Part shown: positions 8,465-15,762 of the stretch, piece after piece
How the letters are laid out: every line of letters starts with the position of its first letter
Numbering within the stretch: position 1 is the first letter of the stretch
From: Gemmatimonadaceae bacterium
GTDB lineage: Bacteria; Gemmatimonadota; Gemmatimonadetes; Gemmatimonadales; Gemmatimonadaceae
DNA length: 54,164 nt
NCBI GenBank assembly: GCA_014379205.1
Contig: JACMME010000173.1
Location: 1-54,164 of the forward strand
Reading direction: 5' to 3'
Notes under the pieces: model-generated
Told to the model about the DNA's origin: nothing
Database searches by the model: none
What the model saw: the letters and a program-made list of their open reading frames with translations, nothing else
Translations under genes and position numbers: made by a program

Positions 8465-9433
8465 CTACTTTACGCGGGCAAGCGCGTCCCGGACCTCGGA
8501 GCGTTGCTCCAGTCGGAGGGAGGTTTCGTACTCCTTGCGCGCAAGTTCCCGTCGCCCGGTTTTCTCGTAAACCATTCCGAGACGGTAATGCGCGGATGAC
8601 CGCGGCACGTGCCCTTCCTTCACGGGCATCGAGAGGAAGGACGTTAGAGCCGTCTCAGACCGTTCCAGATTTTTACCGGTCTGCGCGCCCAGGCGGCCAA
8701 TGGCGTACAGGGCATTGATCTTGTCCGGATGCTTTTCCACCATCCGCTCGAATGTGGCGAACGCCTTGTCGTTCTGCTCCGTCCTTTGGTACAACAGCCC
8801 AAGTGCGTATAGCCCCGACGCGCTGTCCGGATACTCCTCGATAGCCTTCTCGTACTCGCGTTCCGCGGCCGCATCATCCTTGCGATCCTCGTGAACACCG
8901 GCGGCGGCGAGGCGCCCCCAGAATGGGCTTCGCTTGGCTATCTCGGGAACCTGACGCGCCGCGCGCTCTGTGCTTCCCCCCATCATTCCGGGCGCGATGA
9001 GGTAGTAGCGCAACAGCGCCACCCGCGACTCCACGTTGTCGGGATCCATAGACACGGCGCGCTCTAACGCGGCCTTCGCCTTTTTGGCCACGAACGGCGC
9101 CTTGAGCTTGCTTCCACGCGCGGCCATCTGTCCCAGGGCCTGCGCGAGCCATCTGTAATGTTCCGACGTCGCATCCTTCGAGCGCGTAGTGCGCTCGAAT
9201 AGCCGCGACGCTTCGTTGAAGTCACCCTCTACCATGGCGATTCGACCGAGGTAGAAGAGGGCGGTAGTGGCTTTCTGATCATGCTTGAGCTCCGCGCCAA
9301 GCTCTTTCTTGGCTTCTTCGTACTGAGCAAGCTCAAATAGCTGAACGCCGCGTTCGGCAGGATTTTCCTGTGCGCCAAGTCTGGCAGCGATAGCGAGTGC
9401 GAACGTGAATTTGCGGAGTCTAGTCAACATCAT
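8465..9433 (-). CDS. Secreted TPR-repeat protein
   Basis: A 322-residue protein with an N-terminal signal peptide (basic R-L-R-K, hydrophobic core, probable cleavage after A-R-L-G-A near residue 21) followed by a chain of tetratricopeptide repeats across the rest. Repeats are recognisable from G-x-x-x-F-E-x-A-x-Y-E-E-A-K-K near 30-45, A-L-F-Y-L-G-R-I-A near 58-66, A-L-E-R-A-V-S-M-D-P-D-N near 128-138 and A-L-G-L-L-Y-Q-R-T near 210-218. TPR domains mediate protein contacts in the periplasm or at the outer membrane; no enzyme domain is present. It is the last gene before the KaiC region and lies downstream of rsgA across a heptamer array. A specific role cannot be assigned. Confidence 0.85.
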   Translation of the reverse strand: MMLTRLRKFTFALAIAARLGAQENPAERGVQLFELAQYEEAKKELGAELKHDQKATTALFYLGRIAMVEGDFNEASRLFERTTRSKDATSEHYRWLAQALGQMAARGSKLKAPFVAKKAKAALERAVSMDPDNVESRVALLRYYLIAPGMMGGSTERAARQVPEIAKRSPFWGRLAAAGVHEDRKDDAAAEREYEKAIEEYPDSASGLYALGLLYQRTEQNDKAFATFERMVEKHPDKINALYAIGRLGAQTGKNLERSETALTSFLSMPVKEGHVPRSSAHYRLGMVYEKTGRRELARKEYETSLRLEQRSEVRDALARVK

Positions 9434-9539
9434 CGCCCTTGTGGAATGCGGAGTATTGATCCCGGGCAGCCGTTGCGAGATGTATATGCGCTGCTTGTGT
9501 AATACTCCTGCCAGCCATGCGAGTTCGTCTGCCGTTCTT

Positions 9540-9624
9540 CGCAGTTCGCAGTTCGCAGTTCGCAGTTCGCAGTTCGCAGTTCGCAGTTTTTCGCGGTTCG
9601 CTTTTCTTCTGCAATCCGCAATCC
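9540..9624. repeat. Heptamer array, seven perfect CGCAGTT copies plus CGCAATC units
   Basis: Bases 9540-9588 are seven exact tandem copies of CGCAGTT, then a degenerate tract and two GCAATCC units to 9624, directly after the rsgA stop (rsgA is on the minus strand). No complementary arm is visible within 150 bp, so this is a single-arm element. Seen from the rsgA transcript it is the purine-rich GCGAACT orientation. Confidence 0.95.
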
Positions 9625-9626
9625 TG

Positions 9627-10544
9627 CTACCACGCCGGCGCTCCTTCCTCGATCTCCGTGCGCAACTTCAGAAAGCTGTCATGCCGGGCAGCGCTAATGC
9701 TGCCCGTCTTGACCGCGGCACGAATGGCGCAGCCCGGCTCCGTTGCGTGGGTGCAATCGCCAAAACGGCAGGTTCCCAGAAGCGGGCGAAACTCCAGGAA
9801 GCAGTGATCCAGCTCGTCGGGCTCCACTCCCCACACGCCTACCTCACGAAGGCCTGGAGTATCGACTACGTACCCGCCATCCGGCAACGGATGTAACTCC
9901 GCACCCACGGTCGTGTGACGGCCCTTGTTGACGCTCCGGCTGATCTCGCCAACGCGGAGATTCAGACCATGATACATGGCGTTGAGGAGCGACGATTTTC
10001 CAACGCCGGATGGGCCGCTCAGGGCGGAGACGCGTCCTGCGAGGACGTCATGCAATTCCGCGAGTCCATTGCCGAGCTTGACGCTGGTATAATGGACCGG
10101 ATATCCGGCCCTCTCATACACCGCGAAGCGCTCCTCCACGTTGTCGGCAAGCTCCACCTTGTTGATCACAATTCGCGCACCGATGTCGTTCGCGGCGGCT
10201 ATCACCAGAAAGCGGTCGAGCATCCTTTCGTGCGGCTCCGGCTCCGCAGCAGCAAAGACAGCGACGACCTGGTCGATATTGGCGGCGACGATGCGCTCGC
10301 CATAGGCGCCACTGGGGGCTCGGCGCGCCAGCCTCGAGCGCCGCGGGAGAATCTCCCCTATAGCCCATTGATCTCCGCGCTCCTCGGTTTCGAGCATCAC
10401 TTCATCTCCAACCGCTAGCTTGACGGCCCCTTCCTTTTTCAACCTACCTCGCATCGACACTTCGCGCGTTTCACCGGCGTCGGTTCGCACGCGCCAGACT
10501 CCCCCCGTCCCACTCAGAACAACAGCTCGGACAGGATCAGTCAT
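9627..10544 (-). CDS. rsgA: Ribosome small subunit-dependent GTPase A
   Basis: A 305-residue circularly permuted GTPase that acts late in 30S subunit maturation. An N-terminal OB fold (about 1-70) is followed by the permuted G domain: G4 N-K-V-E-L at 128-132, G1 G-P-S-G-V-G-K-S at 177-184, T-T in the G2 region (211-212), G3 D-T-P-G at 228-231. The C-terminal zinc-binding domain has C259, C264, H266 and C272, the RsgA pattern. G4 carries Glu where NKxD is usual. The start lies 9 bp after the stop of the unknown 128-residue gene, in an operon with proline dehydrogenase. The 3' end abuts a heptamer array. Confidence 0.95.
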   Translation of the reverse strand: MTDPVRAVVLSGTGGVWRVRTDAGETREVSMRGRLKKEGAVKLAVGDEVMLETEERGDQWAIGEILPRRSRLARRAPSGAYGERIVAANIDQVVAVFAAAEPEPHERMLDRFLVIAAANDIGARIVINKVELADNVEERFAVYERAGYPVHYTSVKLGNGLAELHDVLAGRVSALSGPSGVGKSSLLNAMYHGLNLRVGEISRSVNKGRHTTVGAELHPLPDGGYVVDTPGLREVGVWGVEPDELDHCFLEFRPLLGTCRFGDCTHATEPGCAIRAAVKTGSISAARHDSFLKLRTEIEEGAPAW

Positions 10545-10553
10545 TAAATGCCG

Positions 10554-10940
10554 TCACCTTTCACTGTTCATCGCTTCCCACCAGGGAAGTCCCGGCGCCG
10601 GAGCCTTGTCTCGAATCAGCGCATCCAGAAGGACCTTTACTTCAATCAAGGGCAAGGCACCAACGATGCTCCGAGCCTCGGCCTCGCTCGCGCCGTACGC
10701 GATAAACTCCGTCTCGAGGTGACCGGTTACCTTCGGTTCGCCATGGCCCCAGCGAATGAAGAGGATGTACCCGCCCCATGGAGCATCATGCTTGCCTGTG
10801 GGCTCGCACTCGATGGACACGCTATAGGATAGAGTATCCTTTCCCTCAAAAGCAGCCGGCCTGTCGTGCACGGCCATATACCCGCCGAGCGTGGCCTCGT
10901 CGCCCCTGGAGTGATCGGCTGGAAGATGGCGGCCGCTCAT
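10554..10940 (-). CDS. Unknown protein between proline dehydrogenase and rsgA
   Basis: A 128-residue cytoplasmic protein without signal peptide or membrane segment. I recognise no family. Visible features are an N-terminal half with alternating beta-type segments (L-S-Y-S-V-S-I-E-C, G-G-Y-I-L-F-I-R-W), a T-E-F-I-A-Y-G-A-S-E-A-E-A-R phrase and a C-terminal helix around L-L-D-A-L-I-R-D-K. Its start overlaps the proline dehydrogenase stop in an ATGA, and it ends 9 bp before rsgA, so all three are co-transcribed and probably translationally coupled. This placement makes it a real gene. A function in proline oxidation or ribosome assembly would be a guess. Confidence 0.8.
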   Translation of the reverse strand: MSGRHLPADHSRGDEATLGGYMAVHDRPAAFEGKDTLSYSVSIECEPTGKHDAPWGGYILFIRWGHGEPKVTGHLETEFIAYGASEAEARSIVGALPLIEVKVLLDALIRDKAPAPGLPWWEAMNSER

Positions 10941-11872
10941 CGTCCCCCCGATACCATCTCCCGCATCACGTTGACTGCCATGAACGCCACGTTGGCGGGG
11001 CGCTCAGCCAGGCGACGCATCAGGTAAGGATACCACTGAGTGCCGAACGGGACATACACTCGCATGCGGTATCCTTCGCGCACAAGCCGTTCCTGAAGGT
11101 CGCGTCGCACGCCGTACAACATCTGGAACTCGAATCTATCGGATTTGATATGGTTCTCACGGACGAAGCGCTTTGCCTCGGCGATGATAGCCTCGTCGTG
11201 CGTTGCGAGTCCCGGATAGTTCCCGCTCTTGAGGAGTGCGTGCATGCAGCGAACGTAGTTTGCATCCACGTCCGCCTTCTCGGGATATGCAACTGTTGCT
11301 GGCTCCTGGTACGCACCCTTGCAAAGCCGAACTCGGCATTTGCTCTCGTTGGCGCGCTCCGTGTCAGCTTGCGTGCGGTACAGGTAGCTCTGAAGTACGA
11401 TGCCGACGTTCTGGGTATAGGATGGATACAGCCGATCCTCGAAAATTCTCAGTGTCCGCTCCGTGTACGGACTACCCTCCATGTCGAGCCGCACGAAAGT
11501 ACCATAGTCCCTGGCACGATCGAGAATCCCTTGCATGATATTCACGCACAGATCCTCGGAAACATCCAGCCCCATTGCTGTCAACTTCACGGAGACATTC
11601 GCGTCCAGCCGTCTCTCGTGGATGCGGTCGAGCATCTCCATGTACTCCTGGCCAGTGCGCCGAGCTTCGGCTTCAGTACTGACGCTTTCTCCCAGCAGGT
11701 CGAGAGATGCGGTTATTCCCTTGGCGTTGAGGGCGGCTACCGCGGGAAGTGCGGTCTCGAGCGTTTCGCCCGCGACAAAGCGCGACGCAAACTTTTTGGC
11801 GAGGCTGTTGTGGGTCGCAAAGTTGTACAGCTGCTGCTGATTGGAGAGAAAGAGGAAGGCCTGTCGAAGCAT
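10937..11872 (-). CDS. Proline dehydrogenase
   Basis: A 311-residue monofunctional proline dehydrogenase (PRODH, PutA N-terminal homologue) that oxidises proline to pyrroline-5-carboxylate with FAD. The (beta/alpha)8 barrel carries family motifs in order: V-S-V-K-L-T near 93-98, R-L-D-M-E-G-S-P-Y near 128-136, Q-S-Y-L-Y-R-T, R-L-C-K-G-A-Y, L-A-T-H-D, F-Q-M-L-Y-G-V-R, and near the end P-Y-L-M-R-R-L-A-E-R-P-A-N, which holds the arginine pair that binds the proline carboxylate. No P5C dehydrogenase domain or gene is nearby, so the second step must be encoded elsewhere. First gene of a three-gene operon with an unknown protein and rsgA. The region upstream is a heptamer element rather than an obvious promoter. 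Confidence 0.94.
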   Translation of the reverse strand: MLRQAFLFLSNQQQLYNFATHNSLAKKFASRFVAGETLETALPAVAALNAKGITASLDLLGESVSTEAEARRTGQEYMEMLDRIHERRLDANVSVKLTAMGLDVSEDLCVNIMQGILDRARDYGTFVRLDMEGSPYTERTLRIFEDRLYPSYTQNVGIVLQSYLYRTQADTERANESKCRVRLCKGAYQEPATVAYPEKADVDANYVRCMHALLKSGNYPGLATHDEAIIAEAKRFVRENHIKSDRFEFQMLYGVRRDLQERLVREGYRMRVYVPFGTQWYPYLMRRLAERPANVAFMAVNVMREMVSGGR

Positions 11873-11878
11873 GGAAGA

Positions 11879-12035
11879 TCAGGAGCCAGGGATCAGCGAC
11901 CGAAAACCAGGGACCAGGCACCACGCACCAGGCACCAGGGAGGGCGACCAACGTCGCAGGCGGAACGGTAGCGATAACACTCGGTCGTTGTGCTATTCCT
12001 GGTTCCTGGTCCCTGGTTCCTGGTCCCTGATTCCT
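11879..12035. repeat. Inverted heptamer element, CCAGGGA/GGTTCCT class
   Basis: Left arm 11879-11943 is made of CCAGGGA, CCAGGCA and CCACGCA units; right arm 11994-12035 is made of GGTTCCT and GGTCCCT units. The arms are reverse complements around a 50 bp spacer. It separates the DPP IV-like gene from proline dehydrogenase, both on the minus strand. Confidence 0.9.
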
Positions 12036-12041
12036 CCCCTC

Positions 12042-14333
12042 TCACAGCTTCTCCGTCACGAACCGGGTCATCATCTCGTACAAGTGGGACTGCGTGTTTC
12101 CACCTGAGATGGAATGTGTTCTGTTGGGGTAGAGCATGAACTGGAATGGAATGCCCGCTGACTGCATGCGGTTCGCGAGCTGAATGGAATGTTGCGCGTG
12201 TACGTTGTCATCGCCGGTTCCATGAACGAGCAAGAAGTTGGCCTTTATACCATCAACGTAATTGAGCGGCGCGCTTTCCTTGTATCCCTCGGTGTTCTCA
12301 CTCGGCAGCCACATGAACCGCTCTGTGTAAATCGTATCGTACAGACGCCAGTCGGCCACTGGCGCTACAGCAATTGCGGCCTTGAAGATCTCGCCTCCCT
12401 TCCCCGCGCATAGTGTCGACATGTAGCCTCCGTAGCTCCACCCCCAGATGCCGATACGCGCTGCATCCACCCATGACTGCCTGGCGAGCCACTTCGCCGC
12501 GTCGATCTGGTCGCGTGATTCATGCTTCCCGAGTTGGTGCTGGGTAATTTTGCGAAATTTGTTCCCGCGCCAGGCAGCGCCCCGGTTGTCAGTACTCACC
12601 ACGATGTATCCTTGCTGGGCGAGCATCTGATGCCAGAGTTGTCGCGAGCCGCCGAATGCATCCGTAACGGTGGGGGATGCGGGACCGCCATAAACGTACA
12701 TGAGCACGGGGTACTTCCTGGTGCTGTCGAAACCGGCCGGGACGATGCGATAAGCGTCCAGCATGACGCCATCCGGCATGGGAATCTGAAAGAAATGCAC
12801 CGGCTGCGATTCCAGCGCGGAGAGCTTTTTCTTAAGGGCCGCGTTATCGGTTATCACTCTGCGCTGCCGCATCGCCGGTAGCTCGTACAGAGTCGCGACC
12901 GTCGGCGAGCTTACGGACGAGTGGAAATCCACAGCCCATCGCATGGTGGGCCCTATGGTGACGGTGTGGGACCCCTCAGCTGACGTGACGCGTTGCGGAG
13001 CACGCTTGCCGTCGATGGAATAGCGGAAGAGCTGACGCTGCGTCGGGGTCGGAGCCGCGGCGACAGCATACAAATCTCCGCGAGCCGTATCCACCGCCAC
13101 TATTGCGAGGACGTCAACACCGTCGGAAGTAACCTGCCGGATCATTCGGCCGCTGCGGTCGTGAAGAAATACCTGGCGCCAGCCGCTTCTGTCACTGCGC
13201 CACAGGAATTGGCGGCCTCCCCGAATCCATTCGATGGCCCCCTCCCCCTCAACGTCGACGTACGCGGAGTCGCGCTCCGTCAGGATAGTGCGAGTTTTTC
13301 CCGATGTCGCACTTACCATCAGAACGTCTACCTGATTCTGCTTGCGCGGCATGCGTTGAACGACAAGACTGTCCGGGCTGATCCACTCCATGCGGGCGAT
13401 ATACTGACCGGTGTCGGACCCCACATCCAGCCACTTTGTCTCACCGCCTCGCGCGTCAATGACGCCCACTGTAACGCGTGAATTCGGCGCGCCCGCCTTG
13501 GGATAGCGCAAAACAGCCACGCTCGGATAGAACGATGTTTCATCAACCATGGGAAATGCCGGCACTGCGCTCTGATCGAAGCGCCAGTATGCCAGCCGCC
13601 TGGAGTCCGGGCTCCAGCGGAACGCGTCCCTGAGCCCGAGTTCTTCCTCATAAACCCAGTCGGTGGTGCCGTTGATGATGTCCGCGCTACCGTCGCTCGT
13701 AAGTCTGTGTTCCTCACCGCTGGCCAGGTCAGTGACGAACAGGTTGTTATCGCGAACGAATGCCACATGCCGGCCATCCGGAGAAAACTTCGCGAACATC
13801 TGGAGGTTGCTCTCCACGCTCGGCGCAAGGAAGCTCGGATCCTTGCTGAGCGATTGCGACTCGGTCGTGTCAGTTTTTGCAGCCGCGCCGTCCGCGGGTC
13901 TTGTGATGCGCGCGATCGGCTTTACGCTTCGCGTCTTCAAGTCGACGACGTGATACATACCGCGCGTGTTGGCTCTCCACACGCGCACGGAGCCGTGAAA
14001 AAGAAGGGCTTTGGATTCGTCTGCAGAAAGCGCGATCTCTTCAACTTCGATTCGCTTTCCGTTTCCATCCAGCAATACAGACGCAGGCGCCAGCACCGAG
14101 ACGCGCCCGGTGGTCAAATCCACCCGTACTATGTCGCTTCCGCCGCCTTCCGCCGGACGCACATCGAGATACGATGCGCCATCATTGAGCCAGTGAATTG
14201 TGGGCAGGGGCGCGCTGGTGAATTCGCGCTTCGTGAAAATCCTGTCAACAGTTAGCTGAGATGTGCCGGTTTGAGCGGCTAACGGAGCGGCGATGGTGCA
14301 CAGCACCACCGCGATGAGCTTCCTCGAACGCAT
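12042..14333 (-). CDS. Dipeptidyl peptidase IV-like S9 peptidase
   Basis: A secreted serine peptidase of 763 residues. A signal peptide (M-R-S-R-K, hydrophobic stretch, A-A-Q cleavage near 21) supports the ATG at 14333, preceded by a GGGAAG. The N-terminal beta-propeller (DPP4_N) contains D-W-V-Y-E-E-E (glutamates about 229-231), the motif by which DPP IV-type enzymes hold the free N-terminus of substrates. The C-terminal alpha/beta hydrolase domain has the nucleophile S633 in G-W-S-Y-G-G-Y, an Asp at 708/709 in G-T-G-D-D-N-V-H and H740 in N-R-T-H-S. It should release X-Pro or X-Ala dipeptides from extracellular peptides, in line with a peptide-scavenging life. It follows two lipoprotein genes on the same strand. 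Family assignment is firm; Xaa-Pro specificity is inferred from the Glu motif. Confidence 0.95.
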   Translation of the reverse strand: MRSRKLIAVVLCTIAAPLAAQTGTSQLTVDRIFTKREFTSAPLPTIHWLNDGASYLDVRPAEGGGSDIVRVDLTTGRVSVLAPASVLLDGNGKRIEVEEIALSADESKALLFHGSVRVWRANTRGMYHVVDLKTRSVKPIARITRPADGAAAKTDTTESQSLSKDPSFLAPSVESNLQMFAKFSPDGRHVAFVRDNNLFVTDLASGEEHRLTSDGSADIINGTTDWVYEEELGLRDAFRWSPDSRRLAYWRFDQSAVPAFPMVDETSFYPSVAVLRYPKAGAPNSRVTVGVIDARGGETKWLDVGSDTGQYIARMEWISPDSLVVQRMPRKQNQVDVLMVSATSGKTRTILTERDSAYVDVEGEGAIEWIRGGRQFLWRSDRSGWRQVFLHDRSGRMIRQVTSDGVDVLAIVAVDTARGDLYAVAAAPTPTQRQLFRYSIDGKRAPQRVTSAEGSHTVTIGPTMRWAVDFHSSVSSPTVATLYELPAMRQRRVITDNAALKKKLSALESQPVHFFQIPMPDGVMLDAYRIVPAGFDSTRKYPVLMYVYGGPASPTVTDAFGGSRQLWHQMLAQQGYIVVSTDNRGAAWRGNKFRKITQHQLGKHESRDQIDAAKWLARQSWVDAARIGIWGWSYGGYMSTLCAGKGGEIFKAAIAVAPVADWRLYDTIYTERFMWLPSENTEGYKESAPLNYVDGIKANFLLVHGTGDDNVHAQHSIQLANRMQSAGIPFQFMLYPNRTHSISGGNTQSHLYEMMTRFVTEKL

Positions 14334-14402
14334 GTCTTCCCTGTCGGCTGAGTCGCCGAATTCTACCAAGGCGCGCAGCCAAACAGGAGGGTGCCGCGTC
14401 GA

Positions 14403-14855
14403 CTACTCGCCCACAATCTCCGCGATCAACGTGGCCACGTAATCCTCGGCGCGAGTCGGGCTGTCGCTTCTGGGTTGAGGTGCCACATTGCGGAGCGTAA
14501 GGCGAACCTTGCCTACCGTCATGCGCGTTGATTGAGCTTCGCCCCGTCCGCTCGTGTGGAGGGTGTCGCGCACGACCGAACCGCCAGCCACGTCGAGCGT
14601 GAAAACGAGCGCCGCATCGCCTTCCCATACACACTGGACGTCAACCGCGCACCGGGAATCCGCGGCCACCGCGACAAAGGTCACGCGAGCCCGAGGCGCC
14701 GCGAGCTCAGCGGTTTCGCCGACGTGAATGCTGAATTCCTTCTGGAATTCGACGCGAACTGCCTGAGGCTGATCAGTCGGCGTGCCAGGTGATGTGTTCC
14801 CATTTTGACACGCGAGCAGAAGAGAAAGGGAAAGGAAGGCTGAGATCTGTCGCAT
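14403..14855 (-). CDS. Hypothetical lipoprotein
   Basis: A 150-residue predicted lipoprotein. Starting at the ATG at 14855, which has AAGGTGG about 6 bp upstream, the N-terminus is M-R-Q-I-S-A-F-L-S-L-S-L-L-L-A-C with lipobox L-L-A-C and C16 as the lipidated residue. An in-frame start further upstream would bury this signal. The mature part begins with a Pro/Thr/Gly-rich linker and then beta-type segments with two cysteines in C-A-V-D-V-Q-C, which could form a disulfide. I do not recognise the domain. It lies 69 bp upstream of the DPP IV-like gene on the same strand and may share its transcript. Confidence 0.75.
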   Translation of the reverse strand: MRQISAFLSLSLLLACQNGNTSPGTPTDQPQAVRVEFQKEFSIHVGETAELAAPRARVTFVAVAADSRCAVDVQCVWEGDAALVFTLDVAGGSVVRDTLHTSGRGEAQSTRMTVGKVRLTLRNVAPQPRSDSPTRAEDYVATLIAEIVGE

Positions 14856-14980
14856 TGGCCACCTTGGTCGCGGAAAGCATGATTGGGACGAAGCTGCGCT
14901 GGCCACTTGGGGACGCGCCTAGTTGCTGCTAGTCCCGCTGACAGTAACCCTGTCCACCCGCCGCCAGTCACTGTAGTAGA

Positions 14981-15014
14981 GCAGGGACCAGGCACCAGCG
15001 AGCTGGTTCCTGCT
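14981..15014. repeat. Short inverted heptamer element, CCAGGCA class
   Basis: Left GCAGGGACCAGGCACCAG at 14981-14998 and right CTGGTTCCTGCTC at 15003-15014 are complementary with only a few bases between, the most compact hairpin of this type in the window. It lies just after the stop of the minus-strand lipoprotein gene at 15021. Confidence 0.8.
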
Positions 15015-15020
15015 CTTACC

Positions 15021-15578
15021 TCATCGACCACGGGCGACTTTCATACACTTTACGGTTGCATCTATGCCAACGCCGGTGGCGGTAGTGCCTTTGATGGTGA
15101 TGGTCGCTGTTGTGCCATCGTCGTCAACCTTCACCGTACCGGACCCGCGCGAAGGCTTGACCGTGGAACGCGTCTCTATGCTGTAATCGTTCCCCTGCAT
15201 GAAGTTCCCGATCACGATTCCCACATTGAACTCGCTGCTACCGGCCTTCGCTTTAGCCGCGCCCGGAATGGTGACCTGCAGCGTGCTCAGCCCCTTGGAC
15301 GTTGTGTCATCGGTGAACTGGCTGGCCCAGACGTCGAGCTCGTTAGTTCCCACACTGCACGTTCTGCCGGATGAGGATGCATTGTAAGTGCCCGGATCCT
15401 TGCCTCCTGTGAGCACTACTTGCATCACCGTCGCCGCATCGGTTGCGACGTTGGCAGCTGCGCTGGACGTGGGAGCAGCCGCTACTGAATCGGCTGAGGC
15501 GGTGTCGGCTGCCGGCTCCTCGCCACCGGAGCAAGCAACAAGGGCTATGGCGGTAATCAGGATGTATTGTTTTCTCAT
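15021..15578 (-). CDS. Hypothetical lipoprotein
   Basis: A 185-residue predicted lipoprotein. The N-terminus M-R-K-Q-Y-I-L-I-T-A-I-A-L-V-A-C has a canonical lipobox L-V-A-C with C16, followed by S-G-G-E-E-P and a low-complexity Ala/Ser/Thr/Asp linker up to about residue 50. The mature domain (about 52-185) is beta-rich, with paired cysteines at about 74 and 179 that may close a disulfide, and contains D-P-G-T-Y-N-A, G-G/G-S-S-E-F-N-V and G-T-V-K-V-D-D-D-G. It resembles small secreted beta-sandwich proteins but I cannot name the family. Second lipoprotein in a row upstream of the DPP IV-like gene; the two are separated by a short heptamer hairpin. Confidence 0.78.
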   Translation of the reverse strand: MRKQYILITAIALVACSGGEEPAADTASADSVAAAPTSSAAANVATDAATVMQVVLTGGKDPGTYNASSSGRTCSVGTNELDVWASQFTDDTTSKGLSTLQVTIPGAAKAKAGSSEFNVGIVIGNFMQGNDYSIETRSTVKPSRGSGTVKVDDDGTTATITIKGTTATGVGIDATVKCMKVARGR

Positions 15579-15702
15579 GTGTTTTTGTGTCCGAATGCAA
15601 AGAAAAGTACAAACAGCAGACTGTCGAGCTTCAATCCCATACCAGCTTTTGTCGCTTGACGTCGTTTCAGTCTAGGTGCTGACCCCGCACGTCGCGAATC
15701 TT

Positions 15703-15741
15703 CTCCACCACTCCCCATCCCCCTCTCCCTACTCCTACTTC
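15703..15741. repeat. Single-arm heptamer tract, CCCCATC class
   Basis: A pyrimidine-rich tract of ACTCCCC, ATCCCCC, TCTCCCT and ACTCCTA units ends about 20 bp before the fadJ stop on the minus strand. No purine-rich partner arm is visible nearby. From the fadJ transcript the tract reads as G-rich sequence. Confidence 0.7.
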
Positions 15742-15762
15742 TTCGGGTCTGCTCCCGAATTC

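Noticed and set aside
9540-9588. Short direct repeats that could be a CRISPR array
   Set aside because: Units are 7 bp with no unique spacers between them, so this is a tandem heptamer array.
9420-9807. Open frames across the CGCAGTT array on both strands
   Set aside because: The repeat has no stop in several frames and yields a 7-residue repeating peptide (E-L-R-T-A-N-C type). Such frames occur at every heptamer locus and are artefacts.
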